Positions 1-9,151 are shown, counted from the stretch's first letter. The stretch is DNA of 64,000 nt from Bacillus sp. MYb209 (GCF_002975175.1 NZ_PCNZ01000005.1:124001-188000), one strand, 5' to 3'. Program-made: numbers and translations. The notes: generated from the sequence alone by a model not told the origin.

Positions 1-181
1 CTTGTTTTGCTCTAATTGCAATTGGCGTTCCATTACAATCGCTTCCTGAAACATACAACACTCTCTCACCTTTTGCCCGATAATAACGTGCTAAAATATC
101 TCCTGGCAACAAACTAGCAATATGCCCAAGATGTAACGAACCATTTGCATACGGCCAAGCGCCTCCAATAAAAATACTCAT
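1..181 (-). CDS. metG: Methionine-tRNA ligase, auxiliary type (5' part only)
   Basis: This is the first 60 codons of a class I aminoacyl-tRNA synthetase; the rest lies beyond the left edge. The N-terminus reads as a Rossmann start with the HIGH-type signature HLGH at about residues 17-20, preceded by GGAWPYANG, then a GSDCNGTPI segment typical of MetRS. The start ATG follows a GGAGG site. The enzyme would charge tRNA-Met in the cytoplasm. The B. cereus group is known to carry a second MetRS besides the housekeeping one, and this sequence fits that second type, but the family split is recalled, not computed. It is preceded by a T-box whose specifier reads ATG, which supports the methionine assignment. 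Confidence 0.85.
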   Translation of the reverse strand, partial: MSIFIGGAWPYANGSLHLGHIASLLPGDILARYYRAKGERVLYVSGSDCNGTPIAIRAKQ

Positions 182-199
182 CTTACATTCCTCCTTTAA

Positions 200-500
200 A
201 ATATAAAAAGCCCCGCCCCTATCTTAAAAAAGATAAGGGCGGGGCTGTATAAACAGTCGCGGTACCACCTTATTTCGTCAGTCATTCACATAACTAACCT
301 TAACAAGTACGGAGCTATATGCTCTTATACTGTGGTTTTGATAACGAGTACCAACTCTCGTCGCCGCCTACTATTATCATTTGATAAGTTCAGGACGAAG
401 CTCAAAGGCCATTGTTCAAATGAATATTCTTGCTTCTTCTCAGCTACCGAAGCTCTCTGGAAAGAATGTTTTCATTCTACTTTTCCTTTTCAACGCTTTT
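200..500 (-). promoter_or_regulatory. T-box leader, methionine specifier
   Basis: On the minus strand the leader starts near 480-500 with a stem I element (AGAGAGCTTCGG, then AGAAGAAGC), has a candidate specifier ATG at 412-410, carries the T-box core GGTGGTACCGCG at about 257-268, and ends in a strong GC-rich terminator hairpin at 208-246 with a run of T. This is the usual arrangement for tRNA-dependent antitermination: uncharged tRNA-Met pairs with specifier and T-box and allows transcription into the synthetase gene. The exact 5' end is an estimate. Confidence 0.9.
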
Positions 501-612
501 ATGTATAACACGTATTGTACGACTTAATAACAGAAAAATCAAACTTTTTAAAAAAACAGGAAATCCTACTCAATCACCGAATAACTATATGTTCACAAAA
601 GGAGTGATAAAA

Positions 613-1431
613 TTGAATCAAAAGCAACTAAGCACGATAAATGAAAAAAGCTGGAACGCAGCTGCTTATGAAGCTTGGACAAATCGCCACGGGGCGCCAG
701 AGGATTATGCGAAAAAGCTCATGGAAGATCCAATACGCGAGGTAGATCATTATTTACCCTACATACAATCTCCAAAAGGAAAGCGTATTATTAATTTACT
801 CGGATCAAAAGGCAATAAAGCAGTTGCTCTTGCCCTTTTAGGAGCCGATGTAACAGTTGTAGACATTTCAGCAAGTAATGCGAAATATGCCAATGAACTA
901 GCAGAGGCTGCTGGAGTCTCTATTCAATATATCATTTCCGATGTACTAGATTTAAATCTATCCCAATCATTTGATATCGTGTTACTGGAACTTGGCGTGC
1001 TCCATTACTTTTTAGACTTAAAGCCACTCTTTCATATAATCTCTCACTTACTAAAACAAGATGGGACATTTATACTGCGTGACTATCATCCCGTTTATAC
1101 AAAATTATTAGGAATAGATCATCCATCATTTCGAGCAAATGGAAATTATTTCGATGAGAAACTTATTGAAGATGACGTAGCTTATAGTATTCTCCTTACG
1201 GAATCACAGAAAGAAGCCTTACCAAGAACAAAAATTCGGCGCTGGACACTAGGAGAAATTATTACAGCAATGGCGGAAACAAATTTCAAGGTTGAAAAAT
1301 TGATTGAAGAACACGGATCTCATCAAAAATGGGTCTTCCCTTCTACTGCACCCGAAGGAACTGAAGAGCGTATACCCGCTCTATATACATTAATTGCGAC
1401 AACATGCAAAAAAGGATCCCTTCACGGATAG
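613..1431 (+). CDS. Class I SAM-dependent methyltransferase
   Basis: A 272-residue cytosolic protein. A glycine-containing SAM loop (NLLGSKGNKAV) at about residues 60-70 is followed by an acidic strand end (VTVVDIS) and a later aspartate strand (FDIVLLELG), the order expected for motifs I, II and IV of class I methyltransferases. The loop is NLLGSKGN and not the canonical GxGxG. The TTG start was chosen because GGAG lies eight bases upstream; the frame extends further upstream, but that part overlaps the T-box on the other strand and has no ribosome site. Substrate is unknown. It is monocistronic, ending in a hairpin that overlaps its stop codon. Confidence 0.8.
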   Translation: MNQKQLSTINEKSWNAAAYEAWTNRHGAPEDYAKKLMEDPIREVDHYLPYIQSPKGKRIINLLGSKGNKAVALALLGADVTVVDISASNAKYANELAEAAGVSIQYIISDVLDLNLSQSFDIVLLELGVLHYFLDLKPLFHIISHLLKQDGTFILRDYHPVYTKLLGIDHPSFRANGNYFDEKLIEDDVAYSILLTESQKEALPRTKIRRWTLGEIITAMAETNFKVEKLIEEHGSHQKWVFPSTAPEGTEERIPALYTLIATTCKKGSLHG

Positions 1432-1445
1432 GATCCTTTTTTTGC
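1406..1445 (+). terminator. Intrinsic terminator of the methyltransferase gene
   Basis: GGATCC arms extended by A and T runs form a stem around the stop codon, followed by seven T. The stop codon is inside the loop. Confidence 0.85.
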
Positions 1446-1578
1446 ATGCTTACGCATATAAGTTGAGGTTGGAGATTACCATAATTCTGTAGAATAGGAC
1501 ACAAGATATTTCAACATTCATCTCTGACTCACGTCGTCAAAAAGGGGTATGACCAACATAACGAAGAGTAATGTTTTA

Positions 1579-1603
1579 GTTGATAGTGATAATCGTTATC
1601 AAC
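1579..1603. promoter_or_regulatory. Fur box without an obvious target gene
   Basis: A near-perfect 25-bp palindrome with GTTGATA and TATCAAC outer arms around a GATAATCGTTATC core. This fits the Firmicute Fur consensus (TGATAATnATTATCA). It lies in the 414-bp gap between the methyltransferase and the first chemoreceptor, about 240 bp before the latter. No gene-like frame with a ribosome site follows closely, so it may regulate the chemoreceptor over a long leader, or be left over from a lost iron gene. The rest of this gap shows nothing else recognisable. Confidence 0.65.
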
Positions 1604-1845
1604 TAATTAGAAGTATACAGGATGTCATTTCAAATTACAATAGCCTTTCTGGTTTTTATTTATGAATTTTTTGATATAAAAATGTATACATTTTAAGAAC
1701 ATTTACTCATATCAATTTGCCTCCTTCCGTTATCTGCTATAATTTTCACTGAACAGATTAATAACTTCATAATAATGTTTTTATTAATTCCGTTTTTATA
1801 TTTATAAATTATAATAAATAGTTCTTTAAAAAAGGTAGGGTAACG

Positions 1846-3540
1846 ATGAAATATATTAGTATTCGAAAAAAAATACTCTTCACACTCTTAAGCATTTGTT
1901 CCTTATTTAGCATTGCTCTAATTATTATTCTTACATTCGCTATGAACCAAGCAAATGAAGTTGAAACATTAAAAAATGATGTATCGAAAAGAGCAACCAT
2001 TTTAAAAGAACGCGGTGATTGGTTCCAAGCGCAAGTTGCTGGCTTACAAGAACATTTACTATCGCACGATCAAAAAGGATTAGATAAATTCAACCGGGAA
2101 GGAAAGAAATTAGCTGATACAAGAGAAAAAGTAACGAGTGATAAAAAACTCCCTGAAGGAATGAAAGAGGCCATTTTAATGGGCGCAAAGTGGCGAAGCG
2201 TCATAGACAATGAGGTTCTCCCCCTTGCAAGTGAAGGGAAATGGGACGAAGCATCCAAAATCGCTTTAGCTCAAACAGATTACGTAAATGACCTTTTAAG
2301 TCGATTTACTAAATATGCAAATAAAGAGAATGAAAAACGTGATACATTAATTGCTGAAGTTCAATCTTCTTCATCTCTTATCCAATATATTATTTTCTTC
2401 TCACTCATTACATGCACACTAACTTCTATTTTATTAGCATGGTGGTTCTCTGGTAAACTCGTTAAACCTATTCGACAAATTGATGCGAAATTAAAAGAAT
2501 TAGCTTCTCAACATGGCGATTTGACTGCGAGATTGAATGTAACTAGTAAAGATGAAATCGGTGATATTGCACATTCCTTTAATCAAATGCTCGCTAACTT
2601 ACAACGTATAATAAAGCAAGTTCAACAAACATCAACAAGTGTAAAAGAAGCTTCAGAAAATATGTTCATCGAAACAACTGCATCTATGGACACTACCGCA
2701 CAAATCCAAGAGACTATGAATGCTCTTGATCATAATATTCGTTCACAAGTGTCTAGCATCGAAGAGAGCTCAACGGCAATGGATGATATGGCAACAAGTG
2801 TTCAGCGCATTGCAGAATCTGCCTCTTCTGTTGCTAGCTTAGCTGTTACAACTTCAGAAAAAGCAGATGATGGTAGTAAAGTAATTAAAAAATCTATTAC
2901 ACAGATGAATACAATCAATGACGCTGTTAACGCTACATCGCAAGTGGTAGAGCGACTCATTACACATACAAACCATATTGATACTGCTCTTCAATCCATT
3001 TCTAACGTTGCAGAACAAACGAATCTACTTGCTTTAAACGCTTCTATTGAAGCTGCCCGCGCTGGTGAACATGGTAAAGGATTCGCTGTTGTCGCTGATG
3101 AAGTTCGTAAACTTGCGGAACAATCTAAACTAGCTGCAACCGACATTAACCATTTACTTTATCAAATTCAAGAGGATACAAAAATAGCTAATGAAATGAT
3201 GACACAAGGTCAATCAGAAGCTTCACAAGGAATCACAGTCATTCGTATGGCTGGCTCTTCATTCTCAGCAATTGTTAACCACGTTAACAAAGTCTCTACA
3301 CAGATGCAAGAAATGTCTGCAACTGCTGAAGAAATGGCCGCAAGTTCTGAGGAAATGAATGCAGCTTTAAATAATATCGCTTCTATTTCAAACGAAGTTG
3401 CCGCTGAAACATCACAGACAGCACATTCAGCTGGTGGCCAAGTAGATGTAATGAAAGACATTGCTACAAAGTCATCAGAAATGAAAACTGCAGTACAAGA
3501 ACTTGAAGTTCTCGTTTCTCATTTCAAAACAAATGCATAA
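1846..3540 (+). CDS. Methyl-accepting chemotaxis protein
   Basis: A 564-residue membrane chemoreceptor. A first membrane segment lies near residues 10-31, then an extracytoplasmic helical sensor region of about 145 residues, a second membrane segment near 178-200, a HAMP domain near 200-255, and a cytoplasmic signalling domain. The signalling tip carries the conserved hairpin ([38 protein letters not shown]) that docks CheW/CheA. The sensor region resembles a four-helix-bundle type, so the ligand cannot be read. The gene after it (3877) is a close paralogue with the same architecture. A bcr1 repeat begins exactly at its stop codon. Start ATG has an AGGTAGGG site upstream. Confidence 0.95.
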   Translation: MKYISIRKKILFTLLSICSLFSIALIIILTFAMNQANEVETLKNDVSKRATILKERGDWFQAQVAGLQEHLLSHDQKGLDKFNREGKKLADTREKVTSDKKLPEGMKEAILMGAKWRSVIDNEVLPLASEGKWDEASKIALAQTDYVNDLLSRFTKYANKENEKRDTLIAEVQSSSSLIQYIIFFSLITCTLTSILLAWWFSGKLVKPIRQIDAKLKELASQHGDLTARLNVTSKDEIGDIAHSFNQMLANLQRIIKQVQQTSTSVKEASENMFIETTASMDTTAQIQETMNALDHNIRSQVSSIEESSTAMDDMATSVQRIAESASSVASLAVTTSEKADDGSKVIKKSITQMNTINDAVNATSQVVERLITHTNHIDTALQSISNVAEQTNLLALNASIEAARAGEHGKGFAVVADEVRKLAEQSKLAATDINHLLYQIQEDTKIANEMMTQGQSEASQGITVIRMAGSSFSAIVNHVNKVSTQMQEMSATAEEMAASSEEMNAALNNIASISNEVAAETSQTAHSAGGQVDVMKDIATKSSEMKTAVQELEVLVSHFKTNA

Positions 3541-3675
3541 AGTGAAACTTTAATCAGTGATTTTTTTCTCCTCCCCCACTGATTATTAGCCTTCACCAAT
3601 CGGGCTTTTACAGGCAGTTAATTTCCCGCCTAATTTTGAGGTGAGAAATTAACTGTCCACAAATAGCGGGATAAT
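3537..3675 (+). repeat. bcr1-type interspersed repeat, copy 1
   Basis: About 139 bp, starting ATAAAGTGAAACTTTAATCA and ending TAGCGGGATAAT. The interior has the ATTAGCCTTCACCAATCGGGCTTTTAC block shared with the copies at 17364 and 58490. The flanks ATAAA and ATAAT resemble the 5-bp target duplication reported for bcr1. The left end supplies the TAA stop of the chemoreceptor gene. The central part is shorter than in the other copies. Confidence 0.8.
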
Positions 3676-3876
3676 AGGAAAAAAGAGGGATTTCTTTTTT
3701 TAGCCCCTCTTTTTTACTTTAAAATATATCTTTCTCTCTCCCACTCTGTCTGCTATAATTCCTAAAGGAAATAAGAAAGCTTTATTCCAACTTTAAATAG
3801 GAATAAGGCTTTCTTTTAAATCGTTATATAAAGTAATCATAATACTCAAATTTTACAAAGGAGGTTTTTCAATCAT

Positions 3877-5568
3877 ATGAATTTTATTAGCATTCGAAAA
3901 AAATTAATGTTCATGATGGGAACGATTTGCGCTTTATTTGGCATCGCATTAGCTTTTATTTTATTCTTCACTATTGATCAGTCTCGTAAAGCTGAAGCAT
4001 TGCAAAAAGAAATTTCTCCTCTTGCAACAGAGTTAAAAGAACGTGGAGACGCTTATCAAGTACAACTTTCTGCTTTAAGAGGTTATTTACTGCAACATGA
4101 TCAAGTCGAATTAGACAAGTTTCATGAAATGAGTAAACGTCTTGAGGATTCAAAAAATGAACTTCTTTCTAACCCTAATGTTTCTCAACAAGTAAAAGAC
4201 ACAATGCAATTAGGCTCTACATGGAGACAATTTATTGATGATAAAGTTGTTACTCTTGCGAAAGAACAAAAATGGGAAGAAGCATTACAAGTTGCTTCTA
4301 AAGAAAATGGTACGGTTTATAAAGTTATTGGTGATTTCACAAACTATAGCAACGAACAAGCTAAGTTACGTGATCAATCCATTGAAAAAATTGACCAATC
4401 ATCACTACTAATTGAATACGTTGTATTCTTATCACTTGTTATATGTATTGTCGTTGCAATTATTCTTGCATGGTGGTTCTCTGGTAAACTTGTAAAACCA
4501 ATTCAACAAATTGATACTAAACTAAAAGAGTTATCTTCCCAAGAGGGTGACCTAACAGCTCGTCTACAAGTAAATAGCAATGATGAAATCGGTGCAATTG
4601 CCACATCATTTAATAACATGTTAGAAAACTTGCAGCACATCATTAATCGTGTTCAAAAAACTTCTGTAGAAGTACAAAATGCTTCTGAAAATATGCTAGA
4701 AAAGACCAATACATCGCGTGATGCAACAATAAAAGTTCAAAGCTCAATGTCCAATTTAAATGCCAGCATCCAATCGCAAACTTCTAGTATGGAAGAAAGC
4801 TCGACTGCAATGGATGATATGGCAATGAGTGTTCAGCGCATTGCAGAATCTGCTTCTTCTGTAGCCGAACTAGCTGTAGCCACGTCAGAACACGCTAACG
4901 ACGGAAGTACTGTTATTCAAAAATCTATTTCACAAATGACGACGATTCACGAAGCTGTAAATGCTACATCAGAAGTAGTCGAACGTCTAATCACTCACAC
5001 AAAATACATTGATACAGCTGTACAATCTATCTCTAATATCGCTGAACAAACAAATCTACTTGCTTTAAATGCTTCTATTGAAGCGGCTCGTGCCGGTGAA
5101 CAAGGAAAAGGATTTGCTGTCGTAGCTGATGAAGTTCGTAAACTTGCTGAACAATCAAAAACAGCGGCAACGGATATTAACCAGTTGCTACATCAAATTC
5201 AAAATGATACAGAAACTGCTAGCTCTATGATGTCTCAAGGTCGCTCTGAAGCATCTGAAGGCATTAACGTCATTCGTGAAGCAGGCTCTTCTTTCACAAC
5301 AATTGTTGGTCAAGTGAATACAGTGTCTACTCGAATTCAAGACATATCAGCAACTGCTGAAGAAATGGCCGCAAGCGCTGAAGAAATGAATGCTTCACTT
5401 AATAACATCGCTTCAATTTCTAATGACGTTTCAAGTGAGACTGTCGCAACAGCACAGTTTGCTGAACAGAAAGTCATCGTGATGAATGAAATGACTCTAA
5501 CTGCAAAACAAATGAAACAAACAGTTGAAGAATTAGATCAACTCGTATCTCATTTTAAAACTGAATAG
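3877..5568 (+). CDS. Methyl-accepting chemotaxis protein (tandem paralogue)
   Basis: A 563-residue chemoreceptor with the same plan as its neighbour: membrane segment near residues 10-31, external helical sensor, second membrane segment near 178-200, HAMP, and the signalling tip ([11 protein letters not shown] then [19 protein letters not shown]). By eye the HAMP and signalling regions are almost the same as in the 1846 protein, while the sensor regions have diverged clearly, suggesting duplication followed by change of ligand. The start ATG has a strong AAAGGAGG site. It ends in its own terminator, and the upstream gap holds the bcr1 element and a hairpin, so the pair probably has separate promoters. 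Confidence 0.95.
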   Translation: MNFISIRKKLMFMMGTICALFGIALAFILFFTIDQSRKAEALQKEISPLATELKERGDAYQVQLSALRGYLLQHDQVELDKFHEMSKRLEDSKNELLSNPNVSQQVKDTMQLGSTWRQFIDDKVVTLAKEQKWEEALQVASKENGTVYKVIGDFTNYSNEQAKLRDQSIEKIDQSSLLIEYVVFLSLVICIVVAIILAWWFSGKLVKPIQQIDTKLKELSSQEGDLTARLQVNSNDEIGAIATSFNNMLENLQHIINRVQKTSVEVQNASENMLEKTNTSRDATIKVQSSMSNLNASIQSQTSSMEESSTAMDDMAMSVQRIAESASSVAELAVATSEHANDGSTVIQKSISQMTTIHEAVNATSEVVERLITHTKYIDTAVQSISNIAEQTNLLALNASIEAARAGEQGKGFAVVADEVRKLAEQSKTAATDINQLLHQIQNDTETASSMMSQGRSEASEGINVIREAGSSFTTIVGQVNTVSTRIQDISATAEEMAASAEEMNASLNNIASISNDVSSETVATAQFAEQKVIVMNEMTLTAKQMKQTVEELDQLVSHFKTE

Positions 5569-5575
5569 CTTTTCA

Positions 5576-5610
5576 AAAAATATTCCTCCTTCAAGAGGAA
5601 TATTTTTTTG
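5576..5610 (+). terminator. Intrinsic terminator of the second chemoreceptor
   Basis: AATATTCCTC and GAGGAATATT arms with a short loop, followed by seven T. Confidence 0.85.
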
Positions 5611-5648
5611 AGCTCATTTCCTGCACTTTATACGCATATCCGTTATAA

Positions 5649-5663
5649 TGAGAATCGATATCA
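5649..5663. promoter_or_regulatory. Fur-like box overlapping a -10 element
   Basis: TGAGAATCGATATCA matches the 7-1-7 Fur consensus TGATAATnATTATCA at 11 of 14 positions. It directly abuts a TATAAT hexamer at 5644-5649, so a bound repressor would block the promoter of the Fe-S assembly gene at 5687. The match is moderate. Confidence 0.45.
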
Positions 5664-5686
5664 TTAATATTTAGGGGGTGCTACAC

Positions 5687-6004
5687 ATGTCACAACAAGC
5701 ATTTGAAGAAAAGTTATATGCAAACTTAGAAGCTGTTATTGACCCTGAATTAGGTGTTGATATTATCAATCTTGGATTAGTTTATGACGTTACAGCTGAT
5801 GAAAATAATAATGCTGTTATTACGATGACGATGACTTCTATCGGTTGTCCAATGGCTGGTCAAATCGTATCAGACGTTAAAAAAGTACTATCAACGAACG
5901 TACCCGAAGTAAATGAAATAGAAGTAAACGTTGTATGGAATCCACCATGGACAAAAGAACGTATGTCACGCATGGCAAAAATCGCATTAGGTGTCCGTGA
6001 TTAA
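5687..6004 (+). CDS. MIP18/DUF59 family iron-sulfur assembly protein (SufT-like)
   Basis: A 105-residue cytosolic protein of the MIP18/DUF59 fold. It shows the family signature DPELGVDIINLGLVYDV near residues 18-34 and a conserved cysteine segment TSIGCPMAG near residues 57-65. Stand-alone members (SufT, PaaD-like) help mature Fe-S proteins. ATG at 5687 was chosen because AGGGGG lies eight bases before it; an in-frame GTG at 5678 falls inside that site. A possible Fur box covers its promoter, which would fit iron-linked control. The target proteins cannot be read from context. Confidence 0.85.
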   Translation: MSQQAFEEKLYANLEAVIDPELGVDIINLGLVYDVTADENNNAVITMTMTSIGCPMAGQIVSDVKKVLSTNVPEVNEIEVNVVWNPPWTKERMSRMAKIALGVRD

Positions 6005-6010
6005 ATAAGG

Positions 6011-6042
6011 AAAAGACCTGACAATCCAGTCAGGTCTTTTTT
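6011..6042. terminator. Bidirectional terminator between sufT-like gene and protease
   Basis: AAAAGACCTGAC and GTCAGGTCTTTTTT arms between two converging genes, with T runs on both strands. Confidence 0.85.
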
Positions 6043-6048
6043 CTCTTA

Positions 6049-7698
6049 TTATTTTACTCCTACTGCGTCATAAGCTTTCGTTACAGCTTGTAACTCTTTA
6101 GAGTTTTTACCGTATAAATCTTCTGCTGATTGAAGTGCTGCTTGACGCATCATTTTAAAGTCAGAGTTTGCAGTTAAATATTTTGTAAGAGCACGATAGT
6201 AAATTTTTTCTGTTGCTTCACGGCCCACTCCAGTTACTTTCACACCGTAATGAGTGCCGCCCTCAGATACTAAGTATGCTGCTTTATTATTGATGCTACT
6301 GTTAATATGAACGCCGCCATTATCAGCTGTTCCAGTATAACGTTTATTGTAATGATCTGGGTAACCTTCGCCAGGTTTTAATGGATTTGGAATAGATGCT
6401 GGATCTTTCAGAGAACGAAGTGCATCACCAGGTTTACCAGGTGTATAAATGTCAGCACCTAAATCCCAGCTCTTCTTCTCAACCATTACACCCATAATAT
6501 CAGACAATGATTCGTTTAATGCACCTGACTCATTTTTATAAACAAGGTTTGCTGTATGTTCAGTTACAGCATGCGTTAATTCGTGACCGATAACATCTAG
6601 TCCAGCAGATAATGGAATGAATGTCTTGCCATCGCCATCACCATACATCATCTGAACACCGTTCCAAGCTGCGTTATTCCAAGATTCACCTACGTGAACA
6701 GTAGAAATAAGTCTCGCACCTTTATCATCGAAAGAGTTACGGTTAAATGTCTTTTTATAGTAATCATATACTTTTCCTGCATTCACATGCGCATCAACTG
6801 CCGCTTTATCTTCGAAGAACTTAGATTTACTTACAACTTCTTCTCCTGTATATCCAAGAATTTGTGAGAATAAATTAAACCAGTTTTCATCCATATTCTC
6901 TGCATCAAATGTATGGACACCTTGTCCTCGTGTACCATCAAATAAGTTGAACGCTCCTGTTTTCGTATCTTGAGCAATTTCAAATGATTGTCTAGCCCCT
7001 AATACTCCGTAACCAAATCCAGTAATGTGATCTACAGCATTATATTTCTCAATAACATTTCCATTTGTCGCATCAACAAAGTAATGCCAATATCCTGGAG
7101 CTGGTTTTGAAACCGATGCTTTTACAAGATACGCAAGATAGTATTGGCCATCTTTTTCATACACATATAAATCTTTTTTCACACCATCATAATTCTTTAC
7201 TTTACCAATTTCTTTCTCAATATTAGCTTTTGCAATCGTTTCTGCTTGTTCCGCACTAATACTTGCAGATGCAGGAATATTTTTATCATCTAAATTCGGA
7301 ATAACTTGTCCGAAAAACGCTTTTACATTATTCTCTTTATCAAGCGTAACCGTTTGATCTGAACCATACACAGGAATGTTATTATGCTTCTCAACTAACT
7401 TCACATGTGTTGTACCAGACTCAGCATCTTTTTCTTCACCAACGATATTGAAATGTTTTTCAATATTTCCTGCTAGTTTAAACATATCTTTTTTATTCTC
7501 TAAATATTGAAAGACCGTCTCTTTTTTATCTAGTCCTTCCGGTGCTTTCCATTCTTCACCTATGTAAGCTGGTGTTTTAAACTCTTGGTGATACTGGATT
7601 TTTTGCTCTTCTGCTTTCGTCGTAGTTGCTCCAAATGCCCCAAACCCACTTGCGATAACAGTTAACGCTAATGCTGATGAAATTATTTGCTTTTTCAA
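6049..7698 (-). CDS. Secreted neutral metalloprotease, bacillolysin type (M4)
   Basis: A 549-residue thermolysin-family preproenzyme. The N-terminus is a Sec signal peptide (basic KKQ, hydrophobic ALALTVIASGFGAFG, cleavage near TKAEE), followed by FTP and PepSY-type propeptide regions and the mature peptidase. The zinc motif HELTH is at residues 372-376 and the third zinc ligand lies in GALNESLSDIMG about 20 residues later; the substrate-binding NNGGVHINSSI type block is also present. TTG at 7698 was chosen for the GGGGAG site seven bases upstream; the frame reads 12 codons further to an ATG without a good site. It would degrade extracellular protein for nutrition. Confidence 0.95.
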   Translation of the reverse strand: MKKQIISSALALTVIASGFGAFGATTTKAEEQKIQYHQEFKTPAYIGEEWKAPEGLDKKETVFQYLENKKDMFKLAGNIEKHFNIVGEEKDAESGTTHVKLVEKHNNIPVYGSDQTVTLDKENNVKAFFGQVIPNLDDKNIPASASISAEQAETIAKANIEKEIGKVKNYDGVKKDLYVYEKDGQYYLAYLVKASVSKPAPGYWHYFVDATNGNVIEKYNAVDHITGFGYGVLGARQSFEIAQDTKTGAFNLFDGTRGQGVHTFDAENMDENWFNLFSQILGYTGEEVVSKSKFFEDKAAVDAHVNAGKVYDYYKKTFNRNSFDDKGARLISTVHVGESWNNAAWNGVQMMYGDGDGKTFIPLSAGLDVIGHELTHAVTEHTANLVYKNESGALNESLSDIMGVMVEKKSWDLGADIYTPGKPGDALRSLKDPASIPNPLKPGEGYPDHYNKRYTGTADNGGVHINSSINNKAAYLVSEGGTHYGVKVTGVGREATEKIYYRALTKYLTANSDFKMMRQAALQSAEDLYGKNSKELQAVTKAYDAVGVK

Positions 7699-7813
7699 TC
7701 TAACACTCCCCATTCCCCTAAGAATTTTTGACACTCTTAATACAATTCTAAATACTTATTCGTATACCTGTTCTCAAAAATTGAGAAAGTTTTTTCTGAC
7801 AATTCGACTCACC

Positions 7814-7846
7814 AAAAAGAGGACATCGAAAAACGATGTCCTCTTT
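7814..7846 (-). terminator. Intrinsic terminator of the marR-pirin unit
   Basis: AAAGAGGACATCG and CGATGTCCTCTTT arms followed by T on the minus strand, about 60 bp after the pirin stop. Confidence 0.85.
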
Positions 7847-7907
7847 CCTATAACTTTTCATTCCGCTATTTATATGTTGGAAAGCCACCACTGATTAAAG
7901 CCTCACT

Positions 7908-8606
7908 TTATTGTATTTTCATTTCAATTGCTAAATAGTGAGACTTCTCTTTCGCTTGAATTTGAATATCTTCTTCTACAGCCTCCGCTGCATCACGCAT
8001 TACAAGTGTTTCACCGTTTACAACGCTGCTACCTTCAATTTGTACAAGGTACAATTGACGTCCTTCTTTAACAGGAAAATGAATTTCTTTACCAGCTTCT
8101 AATGATAAAGAATATAAATTTGCATCTTGATGAATATGAATTGGTGCATCTCCATCAGAAGGAGATACCATATGGAACCACTCATTTTCACGTTTACTCC
8201 AATCAAATTTAAACTCACCGTAGTTTGGTTTATGACCATCGCGGTCTGGTAAAATCCAAATTTGCAATAAACGTAATGTTTCACTTCCTAAGTTATGCTC
8301 ACTGTGAAATACACCAGTACCTGCACTCATATATTGAACATGCCCACGCTCAATTGTCCCTCGGTTCCCCATACTATCTTCATGTGTTAATTCACCATCT
8401 ATAACGTAAGAGATAATCTCCATATCACGGTGCGGATGCATATCAAAACCAGTTTGTGCCGCTATTAAATCATCATTCATAACACGTACTGCTCCAAAAT
8501 TCATGTTGTTTGGATTATAATAATTTGCAAAAGAAAAATGAAAATGTGTATTTAACCAACCGTGATTTGCTCTTCCCATATTTTTATGATCAACTTTTCT
8601 AAACAT
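7908..8606 (-). CDS. Pirin family bicupin protein
   Basis: A 232-residue protein with the pirin N-terminal cupin: the metal-binding pattern is HPHRDMEIISYVIDGELTH near residues 56-74 and the later HSEH near 98-101. Bacterial pirins bind iron or nickel in this cupin, and some (YhaK, YhhW) act as quercetin dioxygenases or redox sensors. ATG at 8606 has GAGGTG six bases upstream; an in-frame GTG three codons earlier has none. The gene sits 50 bp behind a MarR-type regulator, and the gap contains a perfect operator-like palindrome. Substrate is unknown. Confidence 0.9.
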   Translation of the reverse strand: MFRKVDHKNMGRANHGWLNTHFHFSFANYYNPNNMNFGAVRVMNDDLIAAQTGFDMHPHRDMEIISYVIDGELTHEDSMGNRGTIERGHVQYMSAGTGVFHSEHNLGSETLRLLQIWILPDRDGHKPNYGEFKFDWSKRENEWFHMVSPSDGDAPIHIHQDANLYSLSLEAGKEIHFPVKEGRQLYLVQIEGSSVVNGETLVMRDAAEAVEEDIQIQAKEKSHYLAIEMKIQ

Positions 8607-8622
8607 ATCCTTCACCTCATAT

Positions 8623-8640
8623 TATCTCGAAATCGAGATA
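8623..8640. promoter_or_regulatory. Palindromic operator between marR and pirin genes
   Basis: TATCTCGA and TCGAGATA arms separated by AA, perfect over 8 bp each side, immediately upstream of the pirin ribosome site. It closely resembles the operator described for the MarR-type quinone-responsive repressor MhqR of B. subtilis (TATCTCGAATTCGAGATA). Confidence 0.6.
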
Positions 8641-8655
8641 TTTTTTTGAATTTTA

Positions 8656-9066
8656 TCACTGCAACTTCTTCAGTAATTCTAATAATTGTTTTTGTTCTTT
8701 TCTATTTAACTTCTCAAATTGCTCTGCTTGAAATGTTTCTTGCGGTGAGACTATTTCTTCATATAGAACCTTTCCCTTTTCTGTTAATGAAATATATTTC
8801 GTGGTACCTTCTTGTTCACGCTGAATCCAATCTAGTTGCTCCATTTTATTTAAAAGTTGAGTAACATTTCCTTTCGTAACAAACAACTTATTTCCAAGCT
8901 CCTGCTGCGTTAAACGATCATGTCCTCCAATTTGAACTAATACATCAAACTGAGCGGCAGATACATTCCACTTTTTCAAATGCTGATTCGTCTCACGAAT
9001 ACTTCTATTATAAAAGCGTGATAAACGAAACCATAATAGTAATCCAAGTCTTTCCTCTGCTTTCAT
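8656..9066 (-). CDS. MarR family transcriptional regulator
   Basis: A 136-residue winged-helix regulator. Residues 40-100 contain the MarR helix-turn-helix (LTQQELGNKLFVTKGNVTQLLNKMEQ) and wing (WIQREQEGTTKYISLTEKG). ATG at 9066 follows GAGGTGATG; an upstream in-frame start lacks a site. It is transcribed with the downstream pirin gene. Two palindromes, one upstream of this gene (9095-9110) and one between the genes (8623-8640), are candidate binding sites, suggesting autoregulation. No cysteine is visible in the typical OhrR sensing position, so the signal is not known. Confidence 0.9.
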   Translation of the reverse strand: MKAEERLGLLLWFRLSRFYNRSIRETNQHLKKWNVSAAQFDVLVQIGGHDRLTQQELGNKLFVTKGNVTQLLNKMEQLDWIQREQEGTTKYISLTEKGKVLYEEIVSPQETFQAEQFEKLNRKEQKQLLELLKKLQ

Positions 9067-9094
9067 TCCATCACCTCGCTCATTTGATACTATT

Positions 9095-9110
9095 AGTTTA
9101 GAACTAAACT
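9095..9110. promoter_or_regulatory. Palindrome upstream of the MarR gene
   Basis: AGTTTAG-AA-CTAAACT, a perfect 7-bp inverted repeat about 28 bp before the marR start codon, in the expected position for an autoregulatory MarR operator. Confidence 0.55.
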
Positions 9111-9151
9111 TAATAAAGGTCAACTACTTATTTTTCATTAGCAACAAATAA

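Noticed and set aside
430-612. Upstream extension of the methyltransferase frame to an ATG at 430
   Set aside because: The extension overlaps the T-box leader on the other strand and lacks a ribosome site; TTG at 613 has a good one.
1640-1706. 24-residue hydrophobic peptide after the orphan Fur box
   Set aside because: ATG lacks a ribosome site and the peptide has no recognisable feature; too weak to list as a gene.
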